From assembly GCF_004786015.1 (NCBI RefSeq), contig NZ_CP032096.1, positions 2,232,001 to 2,296,000 of the forward strand: a DNA stretch of 64,000 bases, written 5' to 3'. Made by a program: the position numbers and the translations under genes. Positions 9,188 through 17,550 of the stretch are shown one piece after another. Each line of letters starts with the position of its first letter. The stretch's first letter is position 1. The notes under the pieces are model-generated. The model searched no databases. It saw only the letters and a list, made by a program, of their open reading frames with translations, and was not told the DNA's origin. This stretch comes from Hydrogenovibrio crunogenus. Its GTDB lineage: Bacteria > Pseudomonadota > Gammaproteobacteria > Thiomicrospirales > Thiomicrospiraceae.

Positions 9188-10828
9188 ATGTCGCTCTCAC
9201 CGTATGCTGGAAAACCCGCTCCCCAATCATTATTGGAAAACATTCCCAAACTGATGACCGACTATTACAACCTGATTCCCGATGCCAGCAACCCCGATCA
9301 AGCGGTCGCTTTTGGTACGTCGGGGCATCGTGGCTGTGCCAGCAACACCGCCTTTAACGAAAACCACATCGCCGCCATCGCACAAGCCATTGTCGAATAT
9401 CGTGACGAACAAGGCATCAGCGGCCCCATCTTCATCGGCATGGATACTCATGCGTTATCCGAAGCCGCGCACGCCACCGCCATTGAAGTGTTTGCCGGCA
9501 ACAGCCTGAACGTCATCATCCAAGGCAACGGACGCTACACTCCCACACCTGTGGTCTCTCACGCCATTTTGACCTACAACCAAAACCGCACGCAAGATTT
9601 GGCCGATGGCGTCATCATCACCCCATCGCACAACCCCCCGCAAGACGGCGGGTTTAAATACAACCCACCCAATGGTGGTCCGGCGGATACCGATGCCACA
9701 ACGGTGATTCAAGACCGCGCCAATGACATTCTGATGAACGACATGAGTGCCATCAACCGCATGCCGTTAGCCGACGCCTTGGCCTCGGAATTTGTGTCCG
9801 CCGAAGATTTAATCATGCCGTATGTCAAAGACCTGAAAAACGTCGTCAATATGAAAGCGATTAAAGACGCCGGGCTGAAACTGGCGATTGACCCGATGGG
9901 CGGCGCCGCAATTGATTACTGGCAACCCATTGCCGAGCATTACGGTTTGAATCTGGAAATCGTCAACCAGTCAGTTGACCCGACATTCTCGTTTATGAGT
10001 GTCGATAAAGACGGCAAAATCCGTATGGACTGTTCCTCGCCTTACGCCATGGCCGGATTGATTGCCTTAAAAGACAACTACGACATTGCTTTCGGCAACG
10101 ACCCCGATGTTGATCGCCACGGCATTGTCACTAAATCAGTCGGTTTGATGAATCCAAACCATTATCTGGCGGTGGCCATTCACTACCTTTGCACCCATCG
10201 TCCGCAATGGTCAGACTCGGTTAAAATTGGGAAAACCTTGGTGTCCAGTTCCATGATTGACCGCGTGGTGGCGTCCTTAGGCAAAAACCTATCCGAAGTG
10301 CCGGTCGGCTTTAAATGGTTTGTGGACGGACTGGTTTCAGGCGACTTTGCCTTTGGTGGCGAAGAATCCGCCGGGGCATCCTTCCTGCGCATGGACGGCA
10401 CCACTTGGAGCACCGATAAAGACGGCATTATCATGAACTTGCTCGCCGCGGAAATCACCGCCGTGACTGGCAAAGACCCGGGGCAACTGTATCAAGAGCT
10501 CACCGAACAATTCGGTAACCCGGTTTACAGCCGCATTGATGCGCCGGCCAACCGGGAACAAAAAGCCGTTCTGAAAAACTTGTCTCCGGAAATGGTGAAA
10601 GCCGATACTTTGGCGGGTGAACCGATTGTAGACAAACTCACTCATGCACCGGGCAACGGTGCTGCGATTGGCGGCCTGAAAATCACCACCGAAAACGGCT
10701 GGTTCGCCGCCCGTCCATCCGGCACGGAAGACATTTATAAAATCTACGCCGAAAGCTTTAAAGGTCAAACGCATTTGGATGAAATTCTGAAAGAAGCGCA
10801 AGCGATTGTGACGGATGCTCTGAAATAG
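9188..10828 (+). CDS. pgm: Phosphoglucomutase (alpha-D-glucose-specific)
   Basis: A 546-residue enzyme, the same length as E. coli Pgm. It interconverts glucose 1-phosphate and glucose 6-phosphate at the branch between glycolysis/gluconeogenesis and glycogen or sugar-nucleotide synthesis. The four signature loops are present: the phosphoserine loop ITPSHNPP, the Mg2+ site DPDVDRHG, the sugar-binding GGEESAG and the phosphate-binding [18 protein letters not shown] lies upstream of the ATG. It appears to be transcribed alone and is followed by an unrelated small gene in the same direction. Confidence 0.97.
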   Translation: MSLSPYAGKPAPQSLLENIPKLMTDYYNLIPDASNPDQAVAFGTSGHRGCASNTAFNENHIAAIAQAIVEYRDEQGISGPIFIGMDTHALSEAAHATAIEVFAGNSLNVIIQGNGRYTPTPVVSHAILTYNQNRTQDLADGVIITPSHNPPQDGGFKYNPPNGGPADTDATTVIQDRANDILMNDMSAINRMPLADALASEFVSAEDLIMPYVKDLKNVVNMKAIKDAGLKLAIDPMGGAAIDYWQPIAEHYGLNLEIVNQSVDPTFSFMSVDKDGKIRMDCSSPYAMAGLIALKDNYDIAFGNDPDVDRHGIVTKSVGLMNPNHYLAVAIHYLCTHRPQWSDSVKIGKTLVSSSMIDRVVASLGKNLSEVPVGFKWFVDGLVSGDFAFGGEESAGASFLRMDGTTWSTDKDGIIMNLLAAEITAVTGKDPGQLYQELTEQFGNPVYSRIDAPANREQKAVLKNLSPEMVKADTLAGEPIVDKLTHAPGNGAAIGGLKITTENGWFAARPSGTEDIYKIYAESFKGQTHLDEILKEAQAIVTDALK

Positions 10829-10894
10829 CTAACATCATTTGTATAACCTTTATATACAGTAGTGTACTAATTTTAAGGATTCTAAGTATTAAGC

Positions 10895-11512
10895 ATGAAT
10901 GCAGTAGATATATTTTCAATAATAAAAGACATCGCTCTCTCAGCTGCTGCTTGTACAACGGCTTATGTTGCTTACAACGGGGTTGAAAAGTGGCAGAAGG
11001 AACTGAAAGGTAAAGCAAACTTCGAGGTAGCACGTGATTTAGCGAAGACGCTTTATTCTTTAAGAGATGAAATTAGTTACTGCCGTTCACCATTTGTTGC
11101 AGCTCAAGAATTTCCCGAAAGCTATGTAATAGAACAGAGTAAGAGAAAGCTAACTCCTGAAGAAAAAGGGCAGGCCTGGGCATATGTATATACCAAAAGA
11201 TGGGAACCTGTTAGCTCTGCAATTCAGGCATTTGATGCAGCCACACTTGAAGCTGAGGCTATTTGGGGACAAGAAATAAAAGAAAAAGCTAATAAATTGC
11301 GACAATGCACTAGGTCACTGGAAGTAGATATCGAAGCATTTATCGAGAATGAATACTCTGGAGGTAAACACTTTAAAGACAGAGAGTTTGGTAAAAAGGT
11401 ACGACAAAGTATATCTGATACTAAATCTAAAGAAAATGAGTTAACCCAACGTATCAACAAAGCCATTGAAGGTATTGAGCTAGAAATTAAACCACATTTA
11501 TCTCGCCGTTAA
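10895..11512 (+). CDS. Hypothetical membrane-anchored protein, 205 aa
   Basis: I do not recognise a family. The N-terminus has one moderately hydrophobic helix (about residues 5-27, IFSIIKDIALSAAACTTAYVAY). A long, mostly helical, charged domain follows (WQKELKGKANFEVARDLAKTLYSLRDEI ... coiled-coil-like C-terminus). This resembles membrane-tethered helical proteins of unknown role often found singly in accessory DNA. Its wording is more AT-rich than pgm and selO on either side, which suggests a later arrival, but no integrase, repeat or tRNA marks an insertion. A GCAGGCCTGG near-copy of the iterated palindrome lies inside at 11170-11179. Confidence 0.65.
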   Translation: MNAVDIFSIIKDIALSAAACTTAYVAYNGVEKWQKELKGKANFEVARDLAKTLYSLRDEISYCRSPFVAAQEFPESYVIEQSKRKLTPEEKGQAWAYVYTKRWEPVSSAIQAFDAATLEAEAIWGQEIKEKANKLRQCTRSLEVDIEAFIENEYSGGKHFKDREFGKKVRQSISDTKSKENELTQRINKAIEGIELEIKPHLSRR

Positions 11513-11557
11513 AATAGTGGTTAATCAAACTCATTTATCTATAAATGATATAAGCAT

Positions 11558-13003
11558 TTAAGAAGAGCAACTCAATTGCAGGCCTTTCTGTTCCGGGGTT
11601 GGCGATTGTTGAAATTCGGCCAGGCCTGGGTGATTTTCGAATGGCGAATGCAACGCTTTGACCCAATCATTCAGCGGTTGGAAATTGCCCACTTCGGCGG
11701 CTTCGATAATCTGTTGCGCAATGTAGTTACGTAAGATAATCGAAGGGTTGTTGGTTAAAATACGTTGCTGTCGTTCCGTTTCACCTAGTTCTTCTTGTGC
11801 CACACGCAGATGATAACGCTCAAACCATTCATCAAACTCTGACGGCTCTTTGAGCAACTGCCTCAATTCATTTTCATCGGTATGGCCTAACTTGGCTAAG
11901 CGACGGAAAAACAAACTGAAATCGACCCGTTGCTTGTCCATCAGCACCAGCAAATCGCCAATCAAATCTTTATCCGTATCCTGCTGGGTTGCCAAACCGA
12001 GTTTGGCGTTCATTTCATTCACATACTGTTGGTTATAGGTTTGCACAAAATGATCCAGCGCGGCGGTTTGTTCCGCCTCGGTGACACTTTGCCCAAACGC
12101 GGCGGCGAGCACTTGGCAGTTCCACACCCCGATTTTAGGTTGCTGGTTGTAAGCATAGCGCCCTTCCACATCGGAATGGTTGCAGATGTATTCAATCTGA
12201 AAGTCATCGAAAAAAGCGTAAGGGCCGAAATCAAAGGTTTCGCCGATAATCGACATATTGTCGGAATTCATCACACCATGATTGAAGCCGACGGCTTGCC
12301 ATTTTGCCATCAAAGTGGCGGTTCGACCACAGACGGCTTTCAATAAAGCGCCGGCTTGTTCGGTTTCAGGCAAGTCTGCCAATTCGGAATAATAATGTTC
12401 AATCACAAAGGCAATCAAAGCGTCCAACGCCTCTTTGCCTAATGAGGCGGCCCATTCGAAATGACCAAAACGAATATGCGTGGGTGTCACGCGAATAAGG
12501 CTGGCGCGCGGTTCAAAGATTTCACGCTGTACTTGTTCTTGACTGCTGGCAATCGCCAAGGCGCGCGTCGTCGGCACCCCCAAACCGTGCAACGCTTCGG
12601 ATGCCAAATACTCCCGAATGACGGAGCGCAATACGGCGCGCCCATCGCCCCGGCGAGAAAACGGTGTGCGCCCGGCGCCTTTGAGATGAAACTCCCAGGC
12701 CTGGTTGTTTTTGTCGTGCCATTGCCCTAATAGTAAGCCGCGCCCATCCCCTAAATCGGGATTGTAATACCCAAATTGATGGCCTGTGTATTTTTGCGCC
12801 AATGGAATCAGATTGAAATTAATCAGACTTTCATCGGTTAAATTGCCCGATGCCAGTGCCAGCAATTGCTTGTCGTTCAAATCACAATTCAATTCATCCA
12901 GCAGGCTATGATTGACCGCGACTAAGCGAGCGTTTTGCTGCGGCTCTGGCAACACCAACTCGTAAAAACTTTTCGGCAATTTTAAAAACGCACTTTGTTG
13001 CAT
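11558..13003 (-). CDS. selO: Protein adenylyltransferase SelO (YdiU)
   Basis: A 481-residue SelO-family pseudokinase that transfers AMP from ATP to Ser/Thr/Tyr of target proteins, linked in E. coli to redox stress. Conserved blocks include YxGHQFG, GDGRGLLLG, the HLKGAGRTPFSRRGDGRAVLRS loop and NHGVMNSDNMSIIGETFDFGPYAF, with the metal-binding Asn and Asp. It ends in SCSS, as in E. coli YdiU, where the C-terminal Cys takes part in a regulatory disulfide (Sec in many eukaryotes). Two copies of CCAGGCCTGG lie inside the gene. The start follows a CAAGG ribosome site. It is slightly long at the C-terminal side but otherwise standard. Confidence 0.96.
   Translation of the reverse strand: MQQSAFLKLPKSFYELVLPEPQQNARLVAVNHSLLDELNCDLNDKQLLALASGNLTDESLINFNLIPLAQKYTGHQFGYYNPDLGDGRGLLLGQWHDKNNQAWEFHLKGAGRTPFSRRGDGRAVLRSVIREYLASEALHGLGVPTTRALAIASSQEQVQREIFEPRASLIRVTPTHIRFGHFEWAASLGKEALDALIAFVIEHYYSELADLPETEQAGALLKAVCGRTATLMAKWQAVGFNHGVMNSDNMSIIGETFDFGPYAFFDDFQIEYICNHSDVEGRYAYNQQPKIGVWNCQVLAAAFGQSVTEAEQTAALDHFVQTYNQQYVNEMNAKLGLATQQDTDKDLIGDLLVLMDKQRVDFSLFFRRLAKLGHTDENELRQLLKEPSEFDEWFERYHLRVAQEELGETERQQRILTNNPSIILRNYIAQQIIEAAEVGNFQPLNDWVKALHSPFENHPGLAEFQQSPTPEQKGLQLSCSS
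11620..11629. repeat. CCAGGCCTGG palindrome (in selO, 3' part)
   Basis: A perfect copy, read as Pro-Gly-Leu on the coding strand. Confidence 0.9.
12695..12704. repeat. CCAGGCCTGG palindrome (in selO, 5' part)
   Basis: A perfect copy, read as Gln-Ala-Trp on the coding strand. Confidence 0.9.
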
Positions 13004-13165
13004 ACACCTTGAATCCTTATCAAACCCCTGAAATAAAATGATTTCAAAGCTTTATTAGTTGGATTTCATTATAACGGACGAGAGGCTGTTCACCTAAGAA
13101 ACAGGTGACTTTAACCAGACAAAGCGCAGGGGAAAGCACAAGAGAAAACGGTTCCACATTGAATC

Positions 13166-13190
13166 AAAATAGCCAGGCCTGGCTATTTTT
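13166..13190. terminator. Terminator built on CCAGGCCTGG, after the FetB-like gene
   Basis: A perfect inverted repeat, AAAATAGCCAGG and its complement, with T-runs on both sides and the decamer core at 13173-13182. It lies just past the 3' end of the FetB-like gene and upstream of selO, which is on the same strand. Confidence 0.8.
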
Positions 13191-13217
13191 GAAACGCATC
13201 AGGAAAGAGAAACCGAA

Positions 13218-14009
13218 TCAATTTCGAATCAAATGATCCAGCGTTAAGCGCATGCGCTGATCGAATAAGCGCTTTTGCGCCAACCTCAATGCAATCAACA
13301 CGCCCGATGCGGTGGAGACGGTAATCAACAACATAATCATGATTTGGTATTTCACTGCTTCAATCGGGTCGATGCCGGCGAGGATTTGCCCGGTCATCAT
13401 ACCGGGCAGCGACACAATCCCGGCGGCGGCAAGCATATTAATGACCGGAATCATTGCCGTGTGCAGGCTTTGACGCTTTAAAAATAACATGGATTCTTTG
13501 GCGGTTTTGCCCAAAGCCAATTGCGCTTCGATTTGGTTCTTCTGCTTCACTGCACTTTTGGTCAACGCATCCAGCCCTAATCCAATGGCAGTCATGCTGT
13601 TCCCCAGAATCATACCTAACAATGGAATGGCATATTGCGCTTCATACCAAGGTTGCGGCTGTACGACCAGCGTGAGTGTGAAAATCGTCAACACCAATGC
13701 GGTCATGGATAACGACATCAACCCGACCACAAACGAACCGGCTTTTTGAAAACGATAGGTTTGGCGCTTGAGAATTTCATAACCGGCAAACGCCAGCATG
13801 ATGCCACCGACCAAGCCGACCAACCATAGACTGTCTGAATTGAAAACCCAGCTTAACCAAACGCCCATCAAAAGCAATTGCACCACCATTCGAACGGAGG
13901 CAATCCACAGTTGCCGAGTTTCTTTAAACCCGTTCAGCATCAATAAAATGCCAAGTAAAAACACCATGCCTGCCAGGCTGGCTAAATCCATATACCCTAA
14001 GGTTATCAT
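13218..14009 (-). CDS. fetB: FetB-like (UPF0014) ABC transporter permease
   Basis: A 263-residue polytopic membrane protein of the UPF0014/FetB family, with about seven hydrophobic segments and the conserved block LGMILGNSMTAIGLGLDAL...IEAQLALG. In E. coli FetB pairs with the ATPase FetA and is linked to iron export and peroxide resistance. No fetA-like ATPase gene is visible on either side here, so the partner may be encoded elsewhere. Two ATGs are possible (14015 and 14009). The second has AGGA at a normal distance and the first has it only two bases away, so I prefer 14009. The gene is divergent from the OlsF-like gene. Confidence 0.85.
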   Translation of the reverse strand: MITLGYMDLASLAGMVFLLGILLMLNGFKETRQLWIASVRMVVQLLLMGVWLSWVFNSDSLWLVGLVGGIMLAFAGYEILKRQTYRFQKAGSFVVGLMSLSMTALVLTIFTLTLVVQPQPWYEAQYAIPLLGMILGNSMTAIGLGLDALTKSAVKQKNQIEAQLALGKTAKESMLFLKRQSLHTAMIPVINMLAAAGIVSLPGMMTGQILAGIDPIEAVKYQIMIMLLITVSTASGVLIALRLAQKRLFDQRMRLTLDHLIRN

Positions 14010-14122
14010 TGTCATATTCCTGTTATATAACGGTCATCACACGCTCACGCAGTTGTCATATTCAGGTCAAGTAAGCATTGCAAAATAAAGCCGTTACCTG
14101 ACATTACTGAAAGAGTCACTTG

Positions 14123-15853
14123 ATGCTAGATATTGAACAAACCATTCTGGAAAAATACCCTGATTTTCATCAAAAAACCGGGGCGAAAAAATTGATTTCG
14201 TTTTTACAGAAACTGACCTTTGAAAAACAGATCAACCAGTTTATTGAAGAAAACAAACATCTGCGTGGATTCGCATTTCTGGACAAAAGTTTAGAGCATT
14301 ATAACTTCACCTATCAAGTGAATAACCGCTCTTTTAATAATATTCCAGCAGAAGGCCGTGTGGTGATTGTCGCCAATCACCCGATTGGCTCTTTGGATGG
14401 CTTGGCATTGCTTAAGTTTATTCGTAGCATTCGCCCGGATGTACGTGTGGTCGCAAATCAGTTGCTGGCGCAGGTCAAACCGTTTCAATCGTTGTTTTTG
14501 ACCATCGATAACATGTCGAGTCAAGCAAGCCACAAGGCCCATTTCAAAGCGATGATTGCCGCATTGGAAAATGAAGAGGCGGTGATTATTTTTCCCGCCG
14601 GCGAAGTCTCGCGCATTCGTCCGAATGGGGTTCGAGACAGTGCTTGGAAAACTGGGTTTCTGAAACTGGCGAAAAAAACCCAGTCTCCAATTGTGCCAGT
14701 GTATATCGATGCGCGTAACTCAGCGTTGTTTTATGGGTTATCGACACTTTATAAACCGCTTGGTACGTTGATGCTAGTAAAAGAAATGTTTAATAAGAAC
14801 GATCAGCAAATCGCGTTTCATGTCGGCTCGCCCGTGCCGTGGAAATCGGTGGCTACGTGTGATTTACCGATCACAACCATTGCTAAATTGTTTCGTAAAC
14901 ACATTTACCGCCTCAACCAACCGGCCAAAGCGGCCAAGAAATTTCCGTTTAAAACGGAAAATACCATCGCCCATCCCGTGAATCGAAAAGCGCTGAAAAA
15001 AGATTTGAAAAGTGCGGAACTGTTAGGGGAAACGGCAGATGGCAAAAAGATTTTTCTATTTGATTATGAGCCGGACTCTCCGGTGATGCACGAAATCGGT
15101 CGCTTGCGGGAACTGACCTTCCGAACCGTGGAGGAAGGCACCGGTCATTCGTTCGACTTGGATAAATACGATGCCGATTACCGCCATCTGGTGTTATGGG
15201 ATGATGAGGATTTAGAGATTGTCGGCGCTTACCGTATCGGAGAATGTCGACATATTGTTGAAAAAGAAGGCATTGATGGTCTTTACACCAGCACCTTATT
15301 CAATCTCAAACCAGAAATGGGGGATTATTTACCCAATGCGTTGGAAATGGGGCGCAGTTTTGTACAACCGCGTTACTGGGGCAAACGCAGCCTGGATTAT
15401 CTTTGGTATGGCATTGGAGCCTATGTCGCCCGCCACCCAGAAACCAAATACCTGTTTGGTCCGGTAAGCTTGTCGGATGCCTACCCAACCCATTCGAAAG
15501 ATTTAATCGTGTCTTTTTTCCAAACCCAGATGGGATCGAAACAGGATTTAGCCATTGGTAAACGGCCATTTATTCCAAGCAACAGTGTTCAGGAAATCGC
15601 CAAAGAATACTTCAGCGGCGATTACAAAACCAGCTACAAAAGACTCAACTCTTTATTAGCCGAAGATGGCGTGAAAGTGCCGACTTTATTCAAGCAATAT
15701 GCCGAGCTGTGTGAACCGGGTGGCTGTCGCTTTATCGATTTCAGTGTGGACCCGGATTTCAATGATTGTATCGACAGTTTGATTTTGGTTGAAATTGATA
15801 AAATCAAACCTAAAAAACGTGATCGTTATCTCACGCCCATCAAAGCGGCTTAG
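14123..15853 (+). CDS. olsF: Bifunctional ornithine-lipid synthase-like acyltransferase (OlsF type)
   Basis: A 576-residue two-domain protein. The N-terminal half (about residues 60-270) is a PlsC/OlsA-like O-acyltransferase with NHPIGSLDG as the H-x(5)-D box and IIFPAGEVSR as the second block. The C-terminal half (about 295-530) is an OlsB-like GNAT N-acyltransferase, with LRELTFRTVEEGTG, the DYRHLVLWDDEDLEIVGAYRIG core and LEMGRSFVQPRYWG. This order is that of OlsF, which makes ornithine lipids with one polypeptide, as known from Serratia. Ornithine lipids replace phospholipids under phosphate limitation in some bacteria. A TTG just upstream is in frame, but I start at the ATG. There is a weak AAAGAG ribosome site. 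The substrate is inferred from domain order only. Confidence 0.82.
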   Translation: MLDIEQTILEKYPDFHQKTGAKKLISFLQKLTFEKQINQFIEENKHLRGFAFLDKSLEHYNFTYQVNNRSFNNIPAEGRVVIVANHPIGSLDGLALLKFIRSIRPDVRVVANQLLAQVKPFQSLFLTIDNMSSQASHKAHFKAMIAALENEEAVIIFPAGEVSRIRPNGVRDSAWKTGFLKLAKKTQSPIVPVYIDARNSALFYGLSTLYKPLGTLMLVKEMFNKNDQQIAFHVGSPVPWKSVATCDLPITTIAKLFRKHIYRLNQPAKAAKKFPFKTENTIAHPVNRKALKKDLKSAELLGETADGKKIFLFDYEPDSPVMHEIGRLRELTFRTVEEGTGHSFDLDKYDADYRHLVLWDDEDLEIVGAYRIGECRHIVEKEGIDGLYTSTLFNLKPEMGDYLPNALEMGRSFVQPRYWGKRSLDYLWYGIGAYVARHPETKYLFGPVSLSDAYPTHSKDLIVSFFQTQMGSKQDLAIGKRPFIPSNSVQEIAKEYFSGDYKTSYKRLNSLLAEDGVKVPTLFKQYAELCEPGGCRFIDFSVDPDFNDCIDSLILVEIDKIKPKKRDRYLTPIKAA

Positions 15854-15863
15854 TAATAAAAAC

Positions 15864-15888
15864 AAAACAGCCAGGTCTGGCTGTTTTT
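15864..15888 (+). terminator. Terminator of the OlsF-like gene
   Basis: The stem AAAACAGCCAG pairs with CTGGCTGTTTT, followed by a T-run. The core CCAGGTCTGG (15871-15880) is a one-base variant of the iterated palindrome. Confidence 0.85.
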
Positions 15889-15903
15889 GATAAAAATAAA
15901 CCA

Positions 15904-15928
15904 AAAAGGGCTCAAATAGAGCCCTTTT
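15904..15928 (-). terminator. Terminator of the Hsp20 gene
   Basis: The stem AAAAGGGCTC pairs with GAGCCCTTTT across a five-base loop. It is the second of two terminators in the convergent gap. Confidence 0.8.
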
Positions 15929-15969
15929 AAATACCGGTTTATTGTTTTAACCGTTTTAAAGCACCAACC

Positions 15970-16395
15970 TTATTTCACTTCAATTTTCTTGCTGGTACCG
16001 CGTTCTTTTTTCGGCAACACCACTTCCAGAACACCGTCATTGGTACTCGCATCGACATTTTCCGCATCGACATTATCCGGTAGAGTGAAACTGCGTTCAA
16101 ACTTACCATAGCTGCTTTCAACACGATGGTAGTCTTCCTCTTTCACTTCTTCTTTCACTTTACGTTCGCCGGAAATCGTCAAACGGTTTTCTTTGACTTC
16201 GACATGAATGTCTTCTTTTTTAACTCCGGGCAAGTCCACTTCAATGTGGTAAGCATAATCGCCTTCCCGAGTATTTACGGTCGGTGTAAATGCCGCCACA
16301 TTCGATTCGCCTTCTTTTGAAGATAATTGATGTAAACGGTTTTCTATGTCTCTAAGTTCTCTAAACGGTTCCAAACGTCTTAAAAATAAACTCAT
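15970..16395 (-). CDS. Small heat shock protein, Hsp20/IbpA family
   Basis: A 141-residue ATP-independent holdase with one alpha-crystallin domain (about residues 38-130): PTVNTREGDYAYHIEVDLPGV, NRLTISGER, then YGKFERSFTLPDNVD and the GVLEVVLPK strand. It ends in a charged KKIEVK rather than a plain I-x-I/V anchor. The longer frame begins at 16458, but the ATG at 16395 has a strong TGGAGGAT ribosome site and gives the usual MSLFLRRLEPFREL start, so I use that. The 270-base spacer upstream is AT-rich. I saw no clear ROSE-type thermometer or sigma32 promoter in it. Confidence 0.93.
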   Translation of the reverse strand: MSLFLRRLEPFRELRDIENRLHQLSSKEGESNVAAFTPTVNTREGDYAYHIEVDLPGVKKEDIHVEVKENRLTISGERKVKEEVKEEDYHRVESSYGKFERSFTLPDNVDAENVDASTNDGVLEVVLPKKERGTSKKIEVK

Positions 16396-16664
16396 TGTCT
16401 TATCCTCCAAAAAATAACCCAATGATTTAAATACTTTTTTTATATAAGAGCATTTCAAAAAATTTCAAGCTCTTATTTAAAAAAGGTCTTTTTATTTTAT
16501 AAACATTTTCCTTATGGTCAATAAGTAAATAAGGTTTTGTACTTACTTTTTAAGACTGAAAAAATCGTGCCAAAAAAGCCAATTATAGGAAAGATAAAAC
16601 CCTTAAATTCCCCTATATTATATGGTAGGATTTATTGTAAATAATAAATGAGCGCATAGAATAA

Positions 16665-17549
16665 ATGAACGCCTTAAAAGCACTGTTGATGAGTTGTGTG
16701 GTCCTAATCTCTGGATGTAGTTCCCAAGCTGAAGAACCCTTAAAAATTATCACCAATAGCTGGATTGGTTACTCTCCGCTTTTTTATGCCAAGGAACAGG
16801 GTTGGCTAGAAGAACATAATATTGAATTGTCGACAGTGGTTTCGTTAGGCGAAAGCACACACATCTATCATTCCGCTAAACTCGACGGGTTTACTGGGAC
16901 ACAATACGAATTCAATAAAGCGTATGCAAAAGATTCCACATTAATCCCCATTATGATGTTTGACCGCTCAGTTGGCGGCGATATGATTATGAGTAACCGA
17001 AATCTCGAAACGCTTCAAGCGCTTCCAGCCAACCAGACTATTGATGTTTTTTTGGAAATTGACAGCATCAACTATCCGCTGTTTAAAGATTTCAAGCAAC
17101 ACTATGGCCTCTCAAATCGGTCTTTCAACCTAATCAATAACGACCACTTGAAAATGCAGCGCGCCATCGCCGAAAAGGACAGCCCCAGCATTATCGTGAC
17201 CTATGCACCCTATAATCATGAATTGGAAAATCAAGGCTTTATGACCATTGCCTCAACAGGAGATGGACTCAACTTATTGGTGCTGGATGCGCTTTATACG
17301 AATAAAGAAAACTATCATACTCACCAACAACAGTTTTTAGCGTTAAAAACCATAGTGAACCGTGCGATACGTGCTTTAAAACAAAACCCAAAAAATTATT
17401 ATGACAAGGTCAATCCCTACCTGGAAAACACAAGTTATTCCGAGTTTCAAGAAAGCCTAAGAACCATCGAGTGGCTGAATGGCGGGATATCTCCATCGCT
17501 CATCGACCGAATCAATGAAGCCCAATTCCCAATAAGAGATTTGTTATAA
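16665..17549 (+). CDS. ABC-type substrate-binding lipoprotein, NMT1/SsuA-like
   Basis: A 294-residue protein with a lipoprotein signal (lipobox ISGC, Cys18) and a periplasmic binding fold that opens IITNSWIGYSPLFYAKEQGWLEEHNIEL, typical of the NMT1/THI5, SsuA and TauA branch that binds nitrate/sulfonate/pyrimidine-like ligands. No permease or ATPase gene is adjacent. The stop is one base from the ATG of a membrane GGDEF-EAL gene, so the pair is translationally coupled. The likely job is to present a ligand to the periplasmic domain of that c-di-GMP enzyme rather than to import it. The ligand is unknown. The ribosome site is weak. Confidence 0.83.
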   Translation: MNALKALLMSCVVLISGCSSQAEEPLKIITNSWIGYSPLFYAKEQGWLEEHNIELSTVVSLGESTHIYHSAKLDGFTGTQYEFNKAYAKDSTLIPIMMFDRSVGGDMIMSNRNLETLQALPANQTIDVFLEIDSINYPLFKDFKQHYGLSNRSFNLINNDHLKMQRAIAEKDSPSIIVTYAPYNHELENQGFMTIASTGDGLNLLVLDALYTNKENYHTHQQQFLALKTIVNRAIRALKQNPKNYYDKVNPYLENTSYSEFQESLRTIEWLNGGISPSLIDRINEAQFPIRDLL

Positions 17550-17550
17550 C

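Noticed and set aside
10828..11558. Genomic island around the orphan AT-rich gene
   Set aside because: There is no integrase, tRNA, direct repeat or second foreign gene, and the flanking housekeeping genes are intact.
11620..12704. Two palindrome copies in selO as the ends of a mobile element
   Set aside because: selO is intact across both, there are no target duplications, and the same decamer is spread across the whole window.
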